Positions 1 through 5,747 of a stretch of 6,521 nt of DNA are shown here, one piece after another. The stretch covers positions 1 to 6,521 of the forward strand of contig JAKQGT010000235.1 in assembly GCA_029556005.1 (NCBI GenBank), in the 5' to 3' direction. The number at the start of each line of letters is the position of its first letter. The first letter of the stretch is position 1. The notes under the pieces are model-generated. The model was given only the letters and a program-made list of their open reading frames with translations. It was not told where the DNA came from and did not search any database. The translations under genes were made by a program, and so were the position numbers. Origin of the DNA: Chlamydiota bacterium (lineage in GTDB: Bacteria; Chlamydiota; Chlamydiia; Chlamydiales; Simkaniaceae).

Positions 1-543
1 CAAAGGATAAACTAAAAGAGAGTTGTGTGGTTCTTCTTCATAAGAATGAATAATAGGCTTTTCGAGAGGCGGAAGAACCAGTTGCTCTTCATGAGAAATC
101 TCAATCATAACTTTTGTAAGAGGCATTCTTTGCCAAGGGAATTGTGCACGAACAACAAAGGCTTCTTGATTAAAAGGATGGGGGTGTTTTTCTTGATAGC
201 GCTGAAATTCAAGTGAGATAGGAGCATATTTATCTAAAGTGTTTTGAAGGTCGTCACAGATATGCATTAAAGTCTTTTCTAATGGGTCTCCTTGTGGACA
301 AGGAGGAATTGAGGAAAAATCCAAATCCTCTGAAAATCTATAATCTCCGAAGTAACATTTTTTTAATGCAGTTCCCCCTTTAAAGATTAGTGATTTTCTT
401 AGTTCTTCTTGTCTAGAAATTCCGATTAAGATCCAAGTAAGAAGATAGTCTTGCTGAATCACATCAAGACGAATTCCTTCGGTTTTGCTTACAGCCTCTA
501 AACGCTTTCTTAAAGGGGTTAGATGTTTTCTCTGATCATCCAT
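1..543 (-). CDS. abiEii: AbiEii-family nucleotidyltransferase toxin (partial, C-terminus beyond window)
   Basis: This is the first 181 codons of a gene that continues past the left edge. The protein shows the AbiEii/AbiGii nucleotidyltransferase-toxin signature: FKGGTALKK at residues 54-62, then RFSEDLDFS at 69-77, with D73 and D75 as the likely metal-binding acidic pair. A later KVMIEIS (144-150) supplies a candidate third acidic residue, E148. Family knowledge: AbiEii is the bacteriostatic toxin of type IV AbiE systems, a GTP-binding nucleotidyltransferase-like protein counteracted by AbiEi; such systems can abort phage infection or stabilise DNA. Full-length members are usually near 300 aa, so about one third is missing here. 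Start: the ATG at 543 is the only option, because an in-frame TAA lies two codons upstream. The start lies inside the 3' end of abiEi (25-bp overlap), so translation is probably coupled. No strong ribosome-binding site is visible; AGAGAGG lies rather far upstream. Whether the rest of the gene is intact cannot be seen. Confidence 0.9.
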   Translation of the reverse strand, partial: MDDQRKHLTPLRKRLEAVSKTEGIRLDVIQQDYLLTWILIGISRQEELRKSLIFKGGTALKKCYFGDYRFSEDLDFSSIPPCPQGDPLEKTLMHICDDLQNTLDKYAPISLEFQRYQEKHPHPFNQEAFVVRAQFPWQRMPLTKVMIEISHEEQLVLPPLEKPIIHSYEEEPHNSLLVYPL

Positions 544-1292
544 TTTTTATTCCATAAGCCTCTCTGTTCTCCTGTTGGATTAAGAAGACGAAAACCTTTA
601 ATGGGAGTTTCGAGCAATTCATCAAGAACTTGATTTGGTGATTCAAGCTTATCTAGAACCCAGCCTAAACGTTTGATGCACGCTTCTCCGAAACTTTTTG
701 CGTAAAATATTAATTTAGGATAATCCATTTTGTCACCTAAAAACTTGAAACCATCTAATACTTCATAAAAGTCTCCGCAATAGTTTGGATGTTGAAGGCC
801 ATCAATCAATGTTCTCTCGCAATCGGTAATGTAAATTTTTGCTTCATCCATCCAAATTTGTTTCAATCCAATAAATTGACTTTCTTTAACTTGAATGAAT
901 TGGTATTTATTTAAGAGAAGTTGATGTCTTGGCGGTGTGGTTCCTTTAGGGAAAATAGAAAAAACTCTGTTAGGTGTTTGCTGTGTTAAGTGATGATAAT
1001 GCATGGCTGTCCAATGGCTTATTGCAGAAGGCTGTACTAAAGCCTGAGCAATTTCAAAATCATGTGGGTAGGATTGAAACCCCGACTCAAAAGAAAACGC
1101 GTACAAGCCTCTTTTGAGTCGTTGAATCCATTTTTCTTTGTTTAGGAGATGGATTGCTTCTACTACATAGGTTTCTTTCATTCCAATTTTTTTGGCGTAG
1201 GTTTTGGCATCTTGAAGTGAAAAAATTCTGTAACCCTTATGAGCAAGAGCTCTGAGAAGTTCAATTCCTAATATAGTATGCTTGTTTTTCAT
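519..1292 (-). CDS. abiEi: AbiEi-family antitoxin and transcriptional autorepressor
   Basis: This 257-aa protein is of normal AbiEi size. The N-terminus (about residues 5-68) reads as a winged helix-turn-helix domain, with a recognition-helix region around ETYVVEAIHLL and a wing ending in LKRGLYAF. The C-terminal domain carries the AbiEi hallmarks: AISHWTAMHYHHL (90-102) and the block IYITDCERTLIDGL (153-166), followed by a GDFYEVLDGF segment. Family knowledge: AbiEi neutralises AbiEii without stable complex formation (type IV) and represses its own promoter by binding inverted repeats upstream. Consistent with this, an inverted repeat brackets the promoter here and one arm covers the ribosome-binding site. 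AGGA at 1305-1302 precedes the ATG by nine bases, which supports the start. The downstream gene, abiEii, overlaps its last codons. The gene is AT-rich compared with icd next door: for example 841-900 has 17 G/C of 60, against 32 of 60 at 2041-2100. This suggests horizontal acquisition. Confidence 0.9.
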   Translation of the reverse strand: MKNKHTILGIELLRALAHKGYRIFSLQDAKTYAKKIGMKETYVVEAIHLLNKEKWIQRLKRGLYAFSFESGFQSYPHDFEIAQALVQPSAISHWTAMHYHHLTQQTPNRVFSIFPKGTTPPRHQLLLNKYQFIQVKESQFIGLKQIWMDEAKIYITDCERTLIDGLQHPNYCGDFYEVLDGFKFLGDKMDYPKLIFYAKSFGEACIKRLGWVLDKLESPNQVLDELLETPIKGFRLLNPTGEQRGLWNKKWMIRENI

Positions 1293-1369
1293 TGGATAGC
1301 ATCCTATTTTCTACGATTTAAATATATTTAACATATATCATAAATGTAAATAATAGGACAATATCCAAT
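1291..1369. promoter_or_regulatory. Inverted-repeat pair bracketing the abiE promoter (putative AbiEi operator)
   Basis: Arm 1 at 1291-1308 is ATTGGATAGCATCCTATT. Arm 2 at 1352-1369 is AATAGGACAATATCCAAT. They are reverse complements at 15 of 18 positions: eight outer and seven inner bases match, and only the central three differ. The spacer is 43 bp, and the arm centres are 61 bp apart. Each arm also holds its own small dyad, GGA-N5-TCC. Arm 1 covers the abiEi ribosome-binding site and two bases of its start codon; arm 2 lies just upstream of the -35. Characterised AbiEi proteins bind two inverted repeats in front of their operon and bend the DNA, so an operator is the simplest reading. A transcript spanning both arms could instead form a hairpin, but transcription from the candidate promoter would exclude arm 2. 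Confidence 0.65.
1321..1350 (-). promoter_or_regulatory. Candidate promoter of the abiE operon
   Basis: Read on the minus strand, TTTACA (1350-1345) and TATATT (1326-1321) are each one base from the sigma-70/sigma-66 consensus and are separated by 18 bp of very AT-rich DNA. Transcription would start near 1314, giving a leader of about 20 bases before the abiEi ATG at 1292. Both hexamers lie in the interval between the two inverted-repeat arms (1291-1308 and 1352-1369). This is what one expects if the encoded repressor controls this promoter. The assignment rests on sequence match and position only. Confidence 0.6.
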
Positions 1370-1387
1370 TTGCAACGAAATGGTTGT

Positions 1388-2833
1388 TTAACCTTTAGGG
1401 GAGGAGTAACCCGGTATATCATCGAAGTCGTAGAGGTTTTCGGTTTTAATGATATCAAAGGCCTCCTTGGTCAGAGTGGACAGAAGGTCGACAATCCCTT
1501 CTTGTGTACACTCCCCATGAGAGGGGCGGAAACGGACGCGCCATTGATCGATGCAGAAAGTTTCCGGCATTCCATCAGGGTAGATCCTGGCTCCACGGTT
1601 ACTGATCATTTCTAGCTGGAAGTCTCCAAAATCTTCATCGACAAACTTATTCTGAAAGCGTTCTGCAGACTCTGGGGAAAAGATAAAAACGTCAACGCCG
1701 ACGAGTTTTCGCTTGGTTTTAATGGTCTTCCGCTGAAAAGGGGTCTTAGATGCTTTTCCTTGCTTTTTGTAGCATACAGCATGGAGTTTTGAGGGTTTTT
1801 GTCCTAGACGGGCGATAACAGCATTTGCAAACTCTTGCGTACCCACCTTTTCTTTACTCACCCCCTCTTTGAAGATGTCGTAGGTATGAATGCCATCTTC
1901 AAGGGTTTTTAGCCAAGCATTATGGATACTGGAAGCCGCATCATTTTCCCCTACATGGATCAGCATCAGAACGGCGGCTAGCATCAGGGCGGAGGGATTC
2001 GCTACATTTTGTCCAGCGCGTCGGGGGGCTGAGCCATGGATGGCTTCAAACATGGCGCCATGATCTCCGATGTTTGCCGACCCTACAAGACCGACTGAAC
2101 CAGCGATTTGTGCTCCCACATCGGAAAGAATATCTCCATAGAGGTTGGGCATGACGATCACATCAAAAGCTTCAGGGGTATCGGCTAGTTTGGCCGCTCC
2201 AATATCTACGATCCAGTGGTCACTTTCGATATCGGGATATTCCCGAGCGACTTCGGTAAATACACTATGAAATAGGCCATCCGAGAGCTTCATGATATTA
2301 TCTTTCACGAAGCAAGTCACTTTTTTGCGGTTATTGGTCTTCGCATATTCAAAGGCATAACGGATAATCTTTTCTGATCCAGGCTGAGAAATCAGCTTGA
2401 TCGATTCACACACTTCAGGAGATTGGCGGTACTCAATCCCCGAATAGAGATCCTCTTCATTTTCCCTGACAATGACAACATCCATTTGGGGGTGCTTGGT
2501 AGCCACAAAGGGGTGGTAAGAGACGCACGGGCGGACGTTGGCATAAAGCCCTAGCATGGTACGGATCGTGACATTCAGACTTTTAAAGCCTCCCCCTTGA
2601 GGAGTGGTGATGGGAGCTTTTAAAAAAGCTTGCGTTCTCCGAATGGTATTCCAAGTTGCCGCTTCAATTCCCGTTGGATGTCCCGCTAAATAGACCTTTT
2701 CTCCGATCTCGACTTTATGAATTTCTAAGGGAACTTTTGCTCCACTTAAAACTTTGAGAGTGGCCTCCATGATTTCCGGGCCAATGCCGTCTCCATAGGC
2801 TACTGTAATAGGGATTTTTCCTTGAGTCATCAT
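1388..2833 (-). CDS. icd: Isocitrate dehydrogenase, long type with C-terminal extension
   Basis: This 481-aa enzyme oxidatively decarboxylates isocitrate to 2-oxoglutarate in the TCA cycle (cytosol). The catalytic isocitrate/isopropylmalate dehydrogenase domain spans roughly residues 7-345. Visible motifs are YGDGIGPE (13-20), the substrate-binding KSLNVTIR (84-91), RENEEDLYSGIEYR (123-136) with Arg123 and Tyr130, the catalytic-lysine region VKDNIMK (176-182), and the family signature NLYGDILSDVGAQIAG (230-245) with metal ligands D234 and D238. The coenzyme loop is HGSAPRRAGQ (266-275). The two arginines at 271-272 sit where NADP enzymes carry Lys-Tyr and NAD enzymes usually Asp-Ile, so NADP use is my inference. 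About 135 further residues form a C-terminal extension, as in the Rickettsia and Thermus type and unlike the 416-aa E. coli enzyme. ATG codons at 2833 and 2830 are both possible starts, and GAGGAG abuts the first. The gene is transcribed toward abiEi; I see no clear terminator after its stop. Confidence 0.93.
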   Translation of the reverse strand: MMTQGKIPITVAYGDGIGPEIMEATLKVLSGAKVPLEIHKVEIGEKVYLAGHPTGIEAATWNTIRRTQAFLKAPITTPQGGGFKSLNVTIRTMLGLYANVRPCVSYHPFVATKHPQMDVVIVRENEEDLYSGIEYRQSPEVCESIKLISQPGSEKIIRYAFEYAKTNNRKKVTCFVKDNIMKLSDGLFHSVFTEVAREYPDIESDHWIVDIGAAKLADTPEAFDVIVMPNLYGDILSDVGAQIAGSVGLVGSANIGDHGAMFEAIHGSAPRRAGQNVANPSALMLAAVLMLIHVGENDAASSIHNAWLKTLEDGIHTYDIFKEGVSKEKVGTQEFANAVIARLGQKPSKLHAVCYKKQGKASKTPFQRKTIKTKRKLVGVDVFIFSPESAERFQNKFVDEDFGDFQLEMISNRGARIYPDGMPETFCIDQWRVRFRPSHGECTQEGIVDLLSTLTKEAFDIIKTENLYDFDDIPGYSSPKG

Positions 2834-2839
2834 CTCCTC
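2834..2839 (-). promoter_or_regulatory. Ribosome-binding site of icd, unusually close to the start
   Basis: On the minus strand GAGGAG ends directly at the ATG at 2833 and lies three bases before the second in-frame ATG at 2830. Normal spacing is five to nine bases. The second ATG is therefore slightly favoured, although neither fits well. No other in-frame start exists upstream before a stop codon. Confidence 0.5.
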
Positions 2840-2841
2840 AC

Positions 2842-2870
2842 TTGCTAGATTACCTTACTAATTATATGAT
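2842..2870 (+). promoter_or_regulatory. Candidate promoter for kdsD
   Basis: TTGCTA at 2842-2847 and TATGAT at 2865-2870 are separated by exactly 17 bp. They match the consensus at four and five of six positions. Transcription would begin near 2877. That places the TTG at 2871 upstream of the transcript and supports the ATG at 2904 as the kdsD start. Confidence 0.5.
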
Positions 2871-2887
2871 TTGTTTCTAGAGTTCAA
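2861..2887 (-). promoter_or_regulatory. Weak candidate promoter for icd
   Basis: The minus strand has a perfect TATAAT at 2866-2861, about 28 bases upstream of the icd start. The best -35 nearby is TTGAAC at 2887-2882, with a short 15-bp spacer, so the match is incomplete. The -10 overlaps the -10 proposed for the divergent kdsD gene. Confidence 0.35.
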
Positions 2888-2891
2888 CCCT

Positions 2892-2897
2892 GAAGAG
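2892..2897 (+). promoter_or_regulatory. Ribosome-binding site supporting the kdsD start at 2904
   Basis: GAAGAG lies six bases before the ATG at 2904, a good spacing for a partial Shine-Dalgarno match. The earlier in-frame TTG at 2871 has no purine-rich stretch in front of it. Confidence 0.4.
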
Positions 2898-2903
2898 CAC
2901 GAA

Positions 2904-3863
2904 ATGTTAAAAGATCTCTTTGAAGAATACCAGCGCAATTTAAACTTTTTTTTTAAGCAAATCGATAAGACTCGAGCAGAAACGATTTTTCGCCTATTTT
3001 TTGAGTGCCAGGGAATGTTAATTTTCACGGGGGTAGGGAAAAGTGGAATCATTGCAGAGAAACTGGCGATGACGATGATCTCTACAGGAACTAAGGCCCT
3101 CTACCTCCCCCCTATGAACGCCCTCCATGGAGACATTGGGATTGTGACCGATAAAGATGTTCTCATCTGCATTAGCAAAAGTGGGGAGAGTGATGAACTG
3201 TTGAGCTTAATCCCCTTTGCCCAAAAAAAGGGATGTAAAACCGTTGCCTGGGTATCGAATGAAAATTCAAAACTCTTGCAAACCTGTGAAGTAGGGATTT
3301 GCCTTCCGTTAAATAAAGAACTCTGTCCTTTTGACTTAGCTCCTACAACCTCTACTGCCATTCAGCTGATTTTTGGGGATGTTCTCTCTGTTGCGCTCAT
3401 GAAAGCGAAAAAGTTTAGTCTCGATGACTATGCCCTTAACCATCCAGCAGGGAACATTGGGAAGAGAATCACTCTTACAGTGGATGATCTCATGTTAAAG
3501 GGGAAGCATTTACCTCTGTGCTATCCCGAGGATAGCCTCAAAGAGGTCCTTGTGACCCTCACCAATAAACAGTGTGGGTGTGTCCTTGTTGTCGATCAAA
3601 AGCATCAGATGCAAGGGATCTTTACAGATGGAGATTTAAGGCGAGCCCTGCAAAAGGATGCTGCCTCGATGCTTGAAAAAAAAATGGGGGATCTGATGAC
3701 GAAATCGTTTATCCGCACACAAAAAGGGGTTCTTGCGTGGGAAGCGCTCCGCTTGATGCAAAAAGATCCCAAGAGGCGGGTGATGATGATGCCTGTCCTC
3801 GATCAAAACCATTTAGTCGGTTTGATCCGGATGCATGATATCGTTCAAGCTGGCATAAGCTGA
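2904..3863 (+). CDS. kdsD: Arabinose-5-phosphate isomerase (KdsD/KpsF/GutQ family)
   Basis: This enzyme interconverts ribulose-5-phosphate and arabinose-5-phosphate, the first step toward Kdo, the inner-core sugar of LPS that chlamydiae require. From the ATG at 2904 it is 319 aa, close to E. coli GutQ (321) and KdsD (328). The order is an N-terminal SIS sugar-phosphate isomerase domain (about 25-165) and then two CBS domains (about 193-255 and 261-319). SIS motifs are FTGVGKSGIIAEK, ISTGTKALYL, ALHGDIG, ISKSGESDEL and APTTSTA, followed by NHPAGNIGKR. The four catalytic residues known from E. coli KdsD align as K46, E98, E139 and H180, all present. CBS1 contains the conserved GIFTDGDLRR; CBS2 ends in GLIRMHDIVQAGIS. 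An in-frame TTG at 2871 would add 11 residues, but the promoter and ribosome-binding site favour 2904. The gene is divergent from icd, and its last 51 bp overlap the 3' end of the convergent membrane-protein gene. E. coli-type paralogues cannot be separated by sequence alone, but the LPS role is the likely one here. Confidence 0.93.
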   Translation: MLKDLFEEYQRNLNFFFKQIDKTRAETIFRLFFECQGMLIFTGVGKSGIIAEKLAMTMISTGTKALYLPPMNALHGDIGIVTDKDVLICISKSGESDELLSLIPFAQKKGCKTVAWVSNENSKLLQTCEVGICLPLNKELCPFDLAPTTSTAIQLIFGDVLSVALMKAKKFSLDDYALNHPAGNIGKRITLTVDDLMLKGKHLPLCYPEDSLKEVLVTLTNKQCGCVLVVDQKHQMQGIFTDGDLRRALQKDAASMLEKKMGDLMTKSFIRTQKGVLAWEALRLMQKDPKRRVMMMPVLDQNHLVGLIRMHDIVQAGIS

Positions 3864-4226
3864 TTGAGTAAAATAGGGGAAAAAGATTCGTTTCCCTCCT
3901 TTTAGCTCCATTTCAATTCCAAAAAGATGTTTTTTTTCAAGATAATAGAGGGATACGATTTCCTGAAGGGGAATTCCTGCGATCTCTCTTTCTGAATACT
4001 CAATTTTCCGTATGCGCAAGAGTTTTCGGTAGGGAATCATTCCCCATGCAATCAAAAACATTCCCACAAAAAAGGTGGGGATGCCCAGTTGGCTCAGTAA
4101 TTCAAGAGGGGCAAAGGTTCCCATCCCTAAGAGCAAAACAACTCCGGGAAAACTAAAAAAAATCGCCCGTATCTGAAGACGCTTTTTTATGGTGGGGTCA
4201 ATAACTGAATAAATAGATAGTCTCAT
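3813..4226 (-). CDS. Small membrane protein of unknown function, two transmembrane helices
   Basis: I do not recognise this 137-aa protein. Two hydrophobic segments (about residues 21-42 and 47-66) are separated by a short turn with a proline, forming a helical hairpin. The N-terminus before it is basic (KKRLQIR), and a basic stretch (YRKLLRIRK) follows the second helix, so both ends probably face the cytoplasm. The remaining 65 residues look like alternating strands (IPLQEIVSLYYLEKK, FGIEMELKGGKRIFFPYF). This resembles the layout of bacterial PH-like (bPH/DUF304-type) membrane proteins; that comparison is an inference from pattern only. The ATG at 4226 has no clear ribosome-binding site, and no alternative start lies upstream. 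The gene converges on kdsD and their ends overlap by 51 bp. It is real rather than a shadow: outside that overlap no other gene occupies the strand pair, and the predicted protein has a coherent membrane topology. Confidence 0.75.
   Translation of the reverse strand: MRLSIYSVIDPTIKKRLQIRAIFFSFPGVVLLLGMGTFAPLELLSQLGIPTFFVGMFLIAWGMIPYRKLLRIRKIEYSEREIAGIPLQEIVSLYYLEKKHLFGIEMELKGGKRIFFPYFTQSAYASLNDIMHPDQTD
3876..3903 (+). terminator. Weak candidate terminator downstream of kdsD
   Basis: GGGGAAA at 3876-3882 can pair with TTTCCCT at 3891-3897 (one G-U pair) around an 8-base loop. CC and four T follow at 3898-3903. The stem starts 13 bases after the kdsD stop codon. It lies inside the coding sequence of the convergent gene, so coding constraint could also explain it. 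The T-tract is short. Confidence 0.3.
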
Positions 4227-4264
4227 TTGATAATTAAATTCGAATCGGTTATTTCAAAGTTGAC

Positions 4265-4293
4265 TTGTCATTATTGTGCAAAGAGATTACTCT
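4265..4293 (+). promoter_or_regulatory. Weak candidate promoter for nhaD
   Basis: TTGTCA at 4265-4270 (five of six consensus bases) and TACTCT at 4288-4293 (three of six) are 17 bp apart. Transcription would begin near 4300, only about 17 bases before the nhaD ATG. This is the only reasonable pair I found in the 90 bases between the divergent membrane-protein gene and nhaD, and the -10 is poor. Confidence 0.25.
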
Positions 4294-4316
4294 TGTACCA
4301 CTATGGGGCGTTTATT

Positions 4317-5597
4317 ATGGTTGATGAAATCTTTACTCTCTCGCACGATTTTCTGATAGCTGTTTTTTGTATCGGATATGCTGCTATCATCTTAGAATTT
4401 ATTATTCGCGTCAATAAGACAGCTGTGGCTCTACTCATGGCCGTCCTCTGTTGGCTCATTTATTTTGTAGGGGACCCGCAACCCTTAAACACCAGTTTGG
4501 CATTTTTAGGGACCCACTTAGGAGATGTTTCGCAAATTCTCTTCTTTCTTTTGGGGGCCATGACTCTTGTGGAACTCATCGACTCCCATAAGGGGTTCAA
4601 TACCTTTATCCACCATCTCCATACGCGTTCAAAGCGGAAGATGCTTTGGATTACTGCCTTTATTTCTTTTTTCCTATCAGCTGTACTAGACAACTTAACA
4701 ACGACCATTTTAATGATTTCGATCTTGAGGAAATTGATTCCTCATAAATATGAGCGGGTCCTGTATTCGTGTATTGTTGTGATTGCCGCTAATGCGGGGG
4801 GTGCTTGGACACCGATTGGAGATGTGACCACTACGATGCTTTGGATCGGAGGGCAAATTACCACGCTCCGTGTGATCACAGAGATTTTCTTCCCTAGCTT
4901 GATATCCATGCTCTTTCCCCTCATTGTTTACACCTTTTTTGTGAAAGGAAAATTCCCCAAATCAGAAATCGATTTTAGAGACGAACCCCTAGAACCTGGA
5001 GCCCACTTGGTATTCTATCTAGGGATTATTCTTTTCCTATTTGTTCCTGTTTTTAAGTGGCTTACAGGAATGCCTCCCTTTATGGGAATGCTCATCTCTC
5101 TTGCGATCATGTGGCTTGTAACCGACATTATGCACCACCGCCATGAACAGCGGCAGCATTTGCGAGTTCCCTACATTTTGACCAAGATTGATGTCTCGAG
5201 CATTCTCTTTTTCTTAGGGATTCTTTTGGGTGTTAACGCCCTTGAAACAACAGGCATTCTGGATGGAGCGGCTCGATGGATGGATCAATATATGTCGAAT
5301 GAGGCATACATAGCGACCATTATTGGAGTCGTTTCTGCAGTCATTGATAACGTCCCTCTCGTTGCTGCAACAATGGGCATGTATGACTTGCAGACCCACC
5401 CCACCGACTCTCCCCTTTGGATGATGATTGCTTACGCCGCTGGAACGGGGGGTAGCATTCTTATCATGGGATCGTCTGCAGGTGTAGCTCTCATGGGTCT
5501 TGAAAAAGTGGACTTCTTTACCTATCTGAAAAAAATCTCCATTCCCGTTTTCATCGGCTATATCTTAGGGATGGCTTTCTACGTTTTCGTATTTTAA
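4317..5597 (+). CDS. nhaD: Na+/H+ antiporter, NhaD type
   Basis: This is an inner-membrane secondary transporter of the ion-transporter superfamily that exchanges Na+ (or Li+) for H+ and so sets cytoplasmic pH and sodium. From the ATG at 4317 it has 426 aa with about eleven to twelve hydrophobic segments. The two halves carry matching core motifs: SAVLDNLTTTILM at 121-133 and SAVIDNVPLVAA at 340-351, each with the Asp-Asn pair typical of the superfamily. The first is followed by the NhaD hallmark NAGGAWTPIGDVTTTMLWIGG (159-179), the second by the glycine-rich AGTGGSILIMGSSAGVALMG (375-394). A charged cytoplasmic loop lies near residues 210-230. The frame is open back to a TTG at 4227, but those 30 extra residues (with cysteines and histidines) do not look like an NhaD N-terminus and that TTG abuts the divergent gene's start, so I prefer 4317. 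Chlamydiae encode NhaD, and sodium gradients matter in their intracellular energetics. The stop is followed by a strong hairpin. Confidence 0.92.
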   Translation: MVDEIFTLSHDFLIAVFCIGYAAIILEFIIRVNKTAVALLMAVLCWLIYFVGDPQPLNTSLAFLGTHLGDVSQILFFLLGAMTLVELIDSHKGFNTFIHHLHTRSKRKMLWITAFISFFLSAVLDNLTTTILMISILRKLIPHKYERVLYSCIVVIAANAGGAWTPIGDVTTTMLWIGGQITTLRVITEIFFPSLISMLFPLIVYTFFVKGKFPKSEIDFRDEPLEPGAHLVFYLGIILFLFVPVFKWLTGMPPFMGMLISLAIMWLVTDIMHHRHEQRQHLRVPYILTKIDVSSILFFLGILLGVNALETTGILDGAARWMDQYMSNEAYIATIIGVVSAVIDNVPLVAATMGMYDLQTHPTDSPLWMMIAYAAGTGGSILIMGSSAGVALMGLEKVDFFTYLKKISIPVFIGYILGMAFYVFVF

Positions 5598-5660
5598 TCC
5601 GCAATGCGCGTTATTATAGTCAGAGACTCATACTTAACTAACCTGAACTCAAGTTGCTAC

Positions 5661-5747
5661 CTAATGTTCCTTAACAAAAATTCTTCAGGTAATTTCAGCG
5701 GCTTTGATGCCGAAATTACCTGAAGAATTTTTGTTAAGGAACACTAG
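5661..5747. repeat. Long hairpin with perfect 32-bp arms downstream of nhaD
   Basis: Arms at 5665-5696 and 5712-5743 are perfectly complementary over 32 bp, with a 15-base centre (5697-5711) that can add a GGC/GCC stem around a 6-base loop. Outward, one A/C mismatch is followed by three more pairs (CTA at 5661-5663, TAG at 5745-5747). The right end also forms the 10-bp palindrome ACACTAGTGT (5741-5750). The hairpin begins 64 bases after the nhaD stop and could end its transcript, but the T-rich stretch (5755-5766) is not directly adjacent and the stem is far longer than normal terminators. A palindromic or miniature inverted-repeat element is an equally good reading. Only one copy is present in this window. 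Confidence 0.85.

Noticed and set aside
25..216. Plus-strand frame opposite the abiEii coding sequence
   Set aside because: It is a shadow of the AbiEii frame, with no family features.
1291..1369. Intrinsic terminator for icd formed by the inverted arms
   Set aside because: The loop is 43 bases and no T-tract follows on the minus strand, so an operator is the better explanation.
1370..1615. Plus-strand frame opposite the C-terminal part of icd
   Set aside because: It is a shadow of the long, motif-rich isocitrate dehydrogenase frame.
2871..2903. TTG start for kdsD
   Set aside because: It would lie upstream of the predicted transcription start. The ATG at 2904 has a partial ribosome-binding site and gives the usual family length.
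4227..4316. N-terminal extension of nhaD from TTG
   Set aside because: The TTG abuts the divergent gene's ATG, has no ribosome-binding site, and the extra 30 residues do not resemble an NhaD start. The ATG at 4317 is preferred.
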